The translations under genes were made by a program, and so were the position numbers. This document shows, piece by piece, positions 44,660 to 64,000 of a stretch of 64,000 nucleotides of DNA; the stretch's first letter is position 1, and each line of letters opens with the position of its first letter. This DNA comes from Ashinkailepas kermadecensis. Its lineage: Eukaryota > Arthropoda > Thecostraca > Neolepadidae. Under the pieces are notes generated by a model. That model did no database searches and had not been told where the DNA came from. It saw only the letters and a list, made by a program, of their open reading frames with translations. The stretch spans positions 1 to 64,000 of the forward strand of contig JAOTOM010001574.1 in the NCBI GenBank assembly GCA_034440615.1. The letters run 5' to 3'.

Positions 44660-45693
44660 AGGGGAGACCGGGTCTAGTTGATACACGGGATGGTTGATAC
44701 AACAGCATTTTCTCCAAAAGTATGAAGCCGGTTGCCATGGCTACCACACATGTTGCTACTGGCAAGGCCTATCGAGTCGCTTCAGGCACGCTCTTCTCGC
44801 GGCCAAACAAAGACAAGCGTAAGTCCTTTCGACCGGCGGCTGCGGAATGTTGACTATGTGGCACATTTTTGGAGTGCAAGTAAAATTTAAATGTCTGCTT
44901 CCTGCTTAATTTCTAATTTGTCACCCACTTGCTATCTTTCTAGGTGTCTGCTATCAGTATCATTTTCTTTCAGCTTTGCAAGGTATAAGTGCTTTTATCG
45001 TTCGTCGCTACACGGTATTCGCAATATTGCATAACATGCTGCAGCCTGCACCAGAAAACCTGCTGGGTAAATTGATACAGCCTGCATCAACTTAATCAGC
45101 CTGTGTCAGCATCAGCTTGTATCAACGTTTTGTGCACCGGTAAGGAAATAAAATAACCACAGGATTGCCTAATCTTATTAAGGTGCTTGCTAAAACTGCT
45201 TCAAGATAATCTTATTCAACATTTGTACGGGCATTTATCACCCCACAGAAAAGACTGAACGAAGGAAAAGGTGCTGCGACGGAATGAACGTTTGCGCATT
45301 CCATAAATGGCATACACCATGAGGTAAATTAGCCAGCACTCAAACCAACATTATTAGTGTAAGGGTGAAATATGAACCTTTCAAATGACGCAAAATAATG
45401 CCACCTATAGATAATATATTTGATTAACTTACATTTCATAAACTTCGTCCTCATAAACCCATCGTCAAAAACAATGTACCGCTATAGCTGCTGGTAAGTT
45501 GATGAACCGGTAGTTGCGCGACGTTTTGTTCTCTGGTGGAAAGCCCAGAGGATGCCACGAAAAAGTAATTATCGGGGATGTTGCGAGAAGGTCTAGGCTT
45601 GGCGCAGGTGTAGCTATCTCCTCGCAATCCTTCCAAAGTGATGAGTTATTTTGAGTTTCCCCAAAATTGTATCAACTAGACCCGGTCTCCCCT
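44660..45693. mobile_element. DNA element of 1,034 bp with 25-bp perfect terminal inverted repeats
   Basis: Positions 44660-44684 (AGGGGAGACCGGGTCTAGTT then GATAC) and 45669-45693 are exact inverted copies. The subterminal part repeats the TTGATAC theme (near 44692) and several ATCAGCCTGTGTCAGC-like words lie near 45070-45125. No transposase frame is present and I see no clear target duplication. Superfamily unassigned. Confidence 0.7.
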
Positions 45694-45770
45694 ATACACC
45701 AAGGTACTTCACTGAATTTTGATGCAAAATGCTAACATCATCAACTTTACCTTACCTTTAATACAACGGT

Positions 45771-45952
45771 GAGGGGCGCAGCCAGAATTTTCTTCAGGGG
45801 GCCCGACCAACAAAAATTGTCATGGAACAGATACCGCTTTGGACGTGCGAAGAGCGCCGAAAATGTTTGGTTTCGTAGTTGAAATATCAAAATTTCTTGT
45901 TTTATCTAGTGTATTTTTGGCCCCTAAGTGCGGGGTCTTGGCTGCGCCTCTG
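45771..45952 (+). mobile_element. hAT-like MITE, complete
   Basis: It is 182 bp with ends GAGGGGCGCAGCC and, inverted, CAGAGGCGCAGCC. The flanks ACAACGGT (45763-45770) and ACTACGAT (45953-45960) look like an 8-bp duplication with two mismatches. Eight-bp duplications and C-A-G-R-G-G-type ends are usual for hAT. A truncated inverted copy lies at 33499. Confidence 0.65.
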
Positions 45953-46047
45953 ACTACGATTACTCTTGGTAACCTTTGACTATGATCATCATATGTGAAA
46001 TATAAATGGTGGACGTTTTCAATTGTATTATTATTGCTTGTTGTTAT

Positions 46048-46050
46048 TAA

Positions 46051-46087
<37 letters not shown>

Positions 46088-46092
46088 AATAA
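46048..46092 (+). repeat. (ATT)n microsatellite
   Basis: About 12-14 ATT units, slightly interrupted at both ends. Confidence 0.9.
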
Positions 46093-46925
46093 TATTGCCT
46101 TCTAGGACTCACGCATGCCGTGTTGAACTCCATTCATTCCCAGGCATTTGGCAACGTTTTCAAACTTTGATTGTCATGACGTCAACCATGTTACGTCAAC
46201 ATTGATCACAAAAGACAAACCTTTTTAGGAACAAACTCCAGCGACGATCCAGGGCCATCGATTTTTCGCCTAAATGTAGCTGTCGATTGGATACTGAGAT
46301 GAATCAGTGTGAAGGCGCAGCTCGTATAACTTCATCTTGTTCGCCTGGCCTGAGCTGTGACGTCAATTACAGCTCTGAATGCCAAAATGTGTGCGCTCCC
46401 GAACGCGCAGAGTACAGTGCAACCGATGGCAGTTCGAATGGCGTTCGGCCAAGACAGTGGTTGAACTCGCATCAAGGGCCTCTCACATGATGCAAACTGG
46501 AGAGCGGCGGGTTCCGTCCCCACCACTAAGATCTCGAAAACCACTAAAGTGAGAAAGGCAAAATTTAGACGGGAGATTACAGCTGTACTGATCCTTCAGC
46601 AGCATAAATCTTACGATCCTGGAGCAATGCCTTCAGAGTCAAATGAGGCCGGCGTGCCGCGCCGCCGCGCCACCGGCCGGACGAAACCTTTGTGGACGCC
46701 AGTCGGTCGACTTTGCACCCCGCAGTTCCTATATTTACCAACGGATTTGAAGCATTATTTTTGCACACGATGCGCGTATCAATTGGCAACAAAGTCACAA
46801 GATTTCATCACGATATCCCTGCCCATTTATGAAGTATCTTCTAAAAACAGAGGGATGAACGGATTTCGCCCCCCTCCCTTCGGTGCGCCTGTTGAAGAGC
46901 CATTCCCACCTTGGCTTCAGGTACA

Positions 46926-59081
<12,156 letters not shown>

Positions 59082-59576
59082 ACAACAGTCTGGACTGAGC
59101 ACCAACAAACGCTGGACGAGTACAATCAGTCGTCCGCGCTGCCGGAGGTAGCCAGACCTGTGCTGCCTGACGTAGCCAGAACTGTGTTGCCGGAGGTAGC
59201 CAGAACTGTGTTTCCGGAGGTAGCCAGAACTGTGTTGCCGGAAGTAACCAGAACTGCGCTGTGGGAGGTAGCTAGAACTGTGTTGCCGGAGGTAGCCAGA
59301 ACAGCGCTGCCGGAGGCAGCCAGAACAGCGCTGCCCGAGGTAGCCAAAACTGTGTTGCCGGAGGTAGCCAGAACTGTATTGCCGGAGGTAGCCAGAACTG
59401 TGCTGCCCGAGGTAGCGAGAACCGCGCTGCGGGAGGTAGCTCGAATTGTGCTGCGGGAGGGAGCCAGAATTGCGATAACGGAGGTAGCGAGAACCGTGCT
59501 GTGGGAGGTAGCGAGAACCGTGCTGTGCGAGGTAGCGCGAGTCGTGCTGCGGAACATAATACGTAACAAGATGTGA
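59082..59576 (+). other. In-frame open extension after the stop: 8-residue repeat array
   Basis: In the same frame as exon 6, 164 codons follow the TAG without interruption and end at TGA (59574-59576). The first part reads TTVWTEHQQTLDEYNQSSA. About 17 copies of LPEVARTV-like text follow (variants LPEVAKTV, FPEVARTV, LREVARIV). At the DNA level this is a 24-bp tandem repeat at about 59142-59555, so it may be only a minisatellite. It might also be a C-terminal repeat domain reached by stop readthrough or cut off by a nonsense mutation or sequence error. Confidence 0.5.
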
Positions 59577-59640
59577 GGGCACGATGCAGGGCCCTTCTCG
59601 TCGGACAATGCATCAAGGCGCGTCAGGGTTACAAATATGG

Positions 59641-59790
59641 CGAGTTACGTGATGTGGTGGTGTGCGAGTGACGTGACGTGGTGATGTGCGAGTGACGTGA
59701 CGTGGTGGTGTGCGAGTGACGTGACGTGGTGATGTGCGAGTGGCGTGACGTGGTGGTGTGCGAGTGACGTGACGTGGTGGTGTGTGTTTA
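59641..59790 (+). repeat. Tandem repeat, 24-bp unit, about 6 copies
   Basis: The unit contains GTGACGTGACGTGGTGGTGT and recurs every 24 bp. Confidence 0.95.
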
Positions 59791-59879
59791 GCACATAGGG
59801 GCATCGGCGGGTGTGGAACGAGTTGAGGGATAAGCGCCTTCGTGCAGGATTCACGCTCTGCCAGCTGCGGCTCGCACTC

Positions 59880-60105
59880 TGCTGCGGCGCGTGCTCTGCT
59901 GTGACGCGCACTCTACCAGCTGTGACGCGTGCTCTGCCAGCTGTGGCACGCGCTCTGACAGCTGTGACATGCGCTCTGCCAGCTGTGACGCGTGCTCTGC
60001 CAGCTGTGACGCGTGCTCTGCCAGCTGTGACACGCGCTCTGCCAGCTGTGACGCGCGCTCTGCCAGCTGTGACGCACGCTCTGCCAGCTGTGAGGCGCGA
60101 AGCGT
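59880..60105 (+). repeat. Tandem repeat, 21-bp unit, about 10 copies
   Basis: The unit contains GCTGTGACGCGTGCTCTGCC and recurs every 21 bp with CGC/CGT/CAC variants. Each unit boundary creates CAGCTG, a palindrome. Confidence 0.95.
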
Positions 60106-61664
60106 CATTTGGCAGCAGGGAAGTGAACTGGAGCGGGACCGAAATAGACGTCTATGTAGGTGCCATTCACTGTTGTGTACCATGCCAGACATCTTTGACG
60201 ACTGTGCTGTTTTGTCTTACATGCGTATGATTTCACAGAATTCCGCCCGATTTTGGAGATGTTCGTGTTCTGTCGTTGTGGTCGTCAATAGTAATGCACG
60301 ATTGTTAATCTGTTACCGTAAGCTTTCCCTTAAATGCAGCTAAACGTAGCATAACATTAAACTCGAACAGAATCAAATCATATGAAATTGTGTTTGAGTT
60401 TTGGAACTTAAACAGTTGTAACAGATGAATCTGGGTGTCTGGCAGATGTAGAGGTGGTGGAGGGGTTGGTGTGTACGACGGCCGATGTGTTGGTCCGAAA
60501 TATTTGGCATGTTTTCATGTGCGTACACATCAGACCGATGGTGTTCTTAACACATTCGGCACAAGCATCGATACTCTTTACATGTTAGCAATACTGTTGT
60601 TATTGTTGCCTATTTTTAAGAAGCTAAGTTGTTCAAGCTGGTACATCGCAGATTATTGTTAAATACCCGATCAGTTGTTATTTCCTGTACCTTTGAGTTG
60701 TTTTGCGTTGTTTTATGGTGTTGCTTGCCACTGTCTATAACACCCCTATGATGTTTCCCCTGCTCGCTAGGATGCTAGATGTGTTAATGGATATGTCTGG
60801 TAAATTTTTCTGTGCAATTTAAGTAGCAAGTTTATTCCCATTTCTTCAAAGCATAAATTCAGGCATCGGATTTTCCCCTGTACGATTGTTACTGTTTCGT
60901 CTGAATGGGCGGGCTTCTGTGCAATTTGCAGACATACAAATAGCTTAGGAAGGCATTGGAACAATCTGTATGCACTCGCCACAAACTCGCATCAAGTGCT
61001 GAATTATGTCCGATGTGTTTATAGTGCACATGCTCTAGAGTGAAATAGAATGTGGTGCGCAGGAGAATGACTTTCTTTCTTCACACTACGTGTGTTGTTC
61101 TATGAAAATTGTTTGCTTTGTTCCAGCTACTGATTGCGCCCTGAGCAATGCTTTTCCTGCTCCTACTAAGAGTGCTACAGTCCACCGGTATTCTTTTGTA
61201 CCCTTGCTGTTTTATTAACAACGATCTACGGCCAGCTTATTGCGACAATTTTGAGAGCGCCACCAGCTGGGGATCGGTTAGCGCGATTTGAGAGCCACCG
61301 GCGGCGTCGGATTGGGATCGGTTGGCACCATTTGAGAGCCACCAGCAGCACCGGATGGGCATCGGTTGTGGCCTCCGGATGTGGCCCAATGGCCGTGATA
61401 AATTGCCTGGCGATGCTTGATGCCGGTTGTGCCGATAATCGAGTGTCACACCTGGACACACAGGAACGTACGCGGAACGGCGCTCGGCGTGTACCGGATG
61501 GTGGCACGCACACGTTACACCCGACTGGGCAGGTCCTCACGCCGGTGTCTAGGTGTGCGCACTTGTCTGGGGTGTATGGTGTACATACTGCAGTGTAGAC
61601 GGGTGCAGGTATGCTGCAGGTATGCAGGTATGCAGTACGGTATGCTGGGACGTAGTGGTAGGGT
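60106..61664. other. No gene supported downstream of the DM4/12 gene
   Basis: Ordinary to AT-rich sequence, possibly including the 3' UTR of the DM4/12 gene. A weak ATTAAA lies at 60356. A GAGAGCCACC-type mini-repeat lies at 61250-61350 and a GCAGGTATGCAGGTATGCAG repeat near 61612. Confidence 0.35.
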
Positions 61665-61845
61665 GTGGGGTGGCAATAGTCATCAGGATACTTGTCGATT
61701 TTACTCATGGAAAGGTAACCTTCAAGGTATTGCAATAGCGATCGACTTTAAAGTCGCGTTCAACAGCGTCGAACACGTATGTATGTTCTGCGCGTTACAT
61801 TGTTTTTCCGTGGGATCTCTTCATCAAGCGATTCATGATTCTTCA
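61665..61845 (+). pseudogene. Short reverse-transcriptase fragment of a different (L1-like) LINE
   Basis: The frame reads WKGNLQGIAIAIDFKVAFNS then VEHVCMFCALHCFSVGSLHQ. IDFKVAFNSVE corresponds to the IDFEKAFDSVE block around the first catalytic aspartate of L1/Nimb-type RTs, and the rest to the following helix. Both ends are lost. This is distinct from the CR1-like family of the window. Confidence 0.6.
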
Positions 61846-62555
61846 TAACGATACAGAGCTGGTGAATATATTAGTTTTCTTCTGAGTGGATCCAGCCAAG
61901 AAGTGGCTTAATGCAAGACTGCCCCATTTCTGGAAAGCTATCGAACTTTACAGTAGAACTATCATATATCAATATCCGCCAGTTAACCGCAATGTAGCAT
62001 GTTCCCATTATCCCGGAATGATCTGTGGCCGGACAAGGGGAGGGAGGGAGGTAGGGAGGTTTCTCCTGTGAACCTCCCTCCCTGACCCCCCCCAGTTTTT
62101 TCCATGTTAAAAAACAATGGCATTTTTCTCCGGACAACTCGAAAACAAACCGATACAACGCCTTTAAAATAACTGTATCCTCCCGAGCATCAATTCCACA
62201 TCTTGTGCTAACCATTTGTTTCAGAGGCCATCCATAGTCACCGGTTGTGACGCCATCATGGAGACTATGCTTCCAATTTCGACACTAAATCGGGTATTTC
62301 TACCCCGGTTAGATTAGAGCTGCGACGTCGTTATGTGACCACGCCCGGATCAGTACTGAGTAGCATATGAGGTCAACATAAGCCCATGCTGTATCAATGT
62401 AGACCATTACAGTTATCATTCCGGGTTATCATAGGTCTCCGAATTTCACTCGAAACACCAGGTGGAAGACGAAGTGGTGAGTCCACTCGAAATTCGCGTG
62501 ACGACCTTCCAGTCGCGATGCAGATGCTTGGGACACAGGGACAGTTAGGCTCAGG
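61846..62555. other. No gene supported
   Basis: Unique sequence. A purine-rich/pyrimidine-rich inverted pair (GGGAGGGAGG and CCTCCCTCCC) at 62040-62082 could fold back. Confidence 0.3.
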
Positions 62556-63060
62556 GGTGAATGTTGTGGACCAACAGTGAGGCGTAGGGGTGAATGGTGT
62601 GGACCAACAGTGAGGCGCAAGGGTGGATGTTTTGGACCAACAGTGAGGCGCAGGGGTGGATATTTTGGACCAACAGTGAGGCGCAGGGGTGGATGTTTTG
62701 GACCAACAGTGAGGCGCAGGGGTGGATGTTTTGGACCAACAGTGAGGCGCAGGGGTGGATGCTTGGGACAGACAGTAGAAGTAGGCGCAGGGGTGGATGC
62801 TTGGAACAAACAGTGTAAATAGGCGAAGGGGTGAATTTTGGGACAGACAGTAGAAGTAGGCGCAGGGGTGGATGCTTTGGACAAATAGTGGAAGTACACG
62901 TAGGGCTGAATCTTCGGGACATTCAGGGAGGCGTAGGGGTAGATGTTTGGGACAGATCGCAGAAGTAGGCGCAGGAATCGATGCTTCGGACAAACAATGA
63001 AGGTAGGCGCAGGGGTGGGTGTTTCGGGCAGACGGTGGAAGGAGGCGCAGGGGTGGGAGT
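62556..63060 (+). repeat. Tandem repeat, 33-bp unit passing into longer variant units
   Basis: GTGAGGCGCAGGGGTGGATG recurs every 33 bp from 62577 to about 62765. Longer units (GTAGAAGTAGGCGCAGGGGT) of roughly 35-45 bp continue to 63060. The regular part is young, the irregular part older. Confidence 0.9.
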
Positions 63061-63616
63061 TCGAATTGGATGACCTATTGGATATTTTGGTGTGCGACAT
63101 ATTCAGATTTGCATTTCAGTGATCAGTGGCCTCTGGTAATCTCGGCATTTTTGTGTGGATTTTGCGTGATCCTAGGTAATATCAGGCTTCAGGTTCTATA
63201 TTGGCGTTGATTATGACTCCGATGGGCTATAAATTCAATTTGAAGCCTTCTTGCTTGGCCCCGGAGGTGGGTTCAGTGATGATCCGGATCTGACACGTGG
63301 GCATTGCATCACAACGCACTGCATGGGGTGCCGACCGACCAGCAAAAGAAATCCAACCGTTGAAGGCACGCTCTGTTTCCTAAGCATGACATACGTGCAC
63401 ACATCAGAAGTCTGGAGAGCAGCGGCAACATTACAATTCATCCAATACAAACACACCGCAATGTGTAGTTTCAACCACACATACTAAAACTGCACTTCGA
63501 CACTATCACACGGTTAAATACAACACGTCACATCATATCACACACCATCACATATTACATCCGCATCACATATCAGCATCTCGAAGGCATACGACCATAT
63601 TCCATAATCTCCAATT
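63061..63616. other. No gene supported
   Basis: Unique sequence with short frames. No motif was recognised. Confidence 0.3.
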
Positions 63617-64000
63617 CGTAGTACATAGTAATCTGCAGGCAGGCTGGATGACGAGTCATCAGCAGGCTCCACTACACACACTTCACTATTCGTAGTAGTA
63701 ATCTGCAGGCAGGCTGGATGACAAGTCATCAGCAGGCTCCACTACACACACTTCACTATTCGTAGTAGTAATCTGCAGGCAGGCTGGATGACGAGTCATC
63801 AGCAGGCTCCACTACACACACTTCACTATCGGCTGGTCGTAGTAGTAATCTGCAGGCAGGCTGGATGACGAGTCATCGGCAGGCTCCACTACACACACTT
63901 CACTATCGGCTGGTCGTAGTAGTAATCTGCAGGCAGGCTGGATGACGAGTCATCGGCAGGCTCCACTACACACACTTCACTATAGGCTGGTCGTAGTAGT
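63617..64000 (+). repeat. Tandem repeat, 70-bp units changing to 77-bp units, runs off the window
   Basis: CGTAGTAGTAATCTGCAGGC recurs at 63691 and 63761 (70 bp) and then at about 63838, 63915 and 63992 (77 bp). The longer units carry an extra CGGCTGG-type 7-bp insertion before the junction. The array continues past 64000. Confidence 0.95.

Overview
The window looks like nuclear DNA of an arthropod. The only convincingly intact gene is a DM4/DM12-family gene, a family first named from Drosophila and known from arthropods. It is split by spliceosomal introns and surrounded by CR1-like LINEs, tRNA-derived SINEs, cut-and-paste DNA transposons and many minisatellites. A three-unit TTAGG tract (the usual arthropod telomere repeat) agrees with this but is weak. 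I cannot decide between crustacean, chelicerate and insect.

Layout. 1-11,050: two dead CR1-like LINE copies on the plus strand, each opened by later insertions: a TTAA-flanked element, a small inverted-repeat element, and a 1.7-kb foldback array of 16-bp units. A minus-strand LINE scrap and further short repeats follow. 11,670-19,220: two opposed, decayed copies (A plus, B minus) of a roughly 3.7-kb DNA element. It has long inverted termini and a protein marked by an S-D-G-x-A-x-Q-Y-x-N block that I could not assign to a named superfamily. SINEs and a hairpin insertion lie inside these copies. 19,220-46,900: no gene I can support, only minisatellites, SINEs, two copies of a TTAA-flanked element, hAT-like MITEs, a 1.03-kb element with precise 25-bp terminal inverted repeats, a roughly 180-bp satellite, and another LINE 3' end on the minus strand.

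46,926-59,081: the DM4/DM12 gene on the plus strand. Six exons join with consistent phases and GT-AG boundaries to give 318 residues: a signal peptide, an RSKR site, a 23-residue glycine run and the four-cysteine DM4/12 domain. Its TAG stop is followed in the same frame by 164 open codons that are mostly an 8-residue repeat. The introns hold arrays of (GA)n, 30-bp, 20-bp and 11-bp units, a solo terminus of the A/B element, a near-identical 129-bp repeat pair, and a stretch that looks like unpolished sequence. 59,600-64,000: more minisatellites and one fragment of a second LINE type.

There is no operon-like cooperation here. The region is one host gene in a repeat-rich landscape, and its main interest is the nested transposition history, the unusual foldback and tandem-array structures, and the stop codon with its repeat extension.
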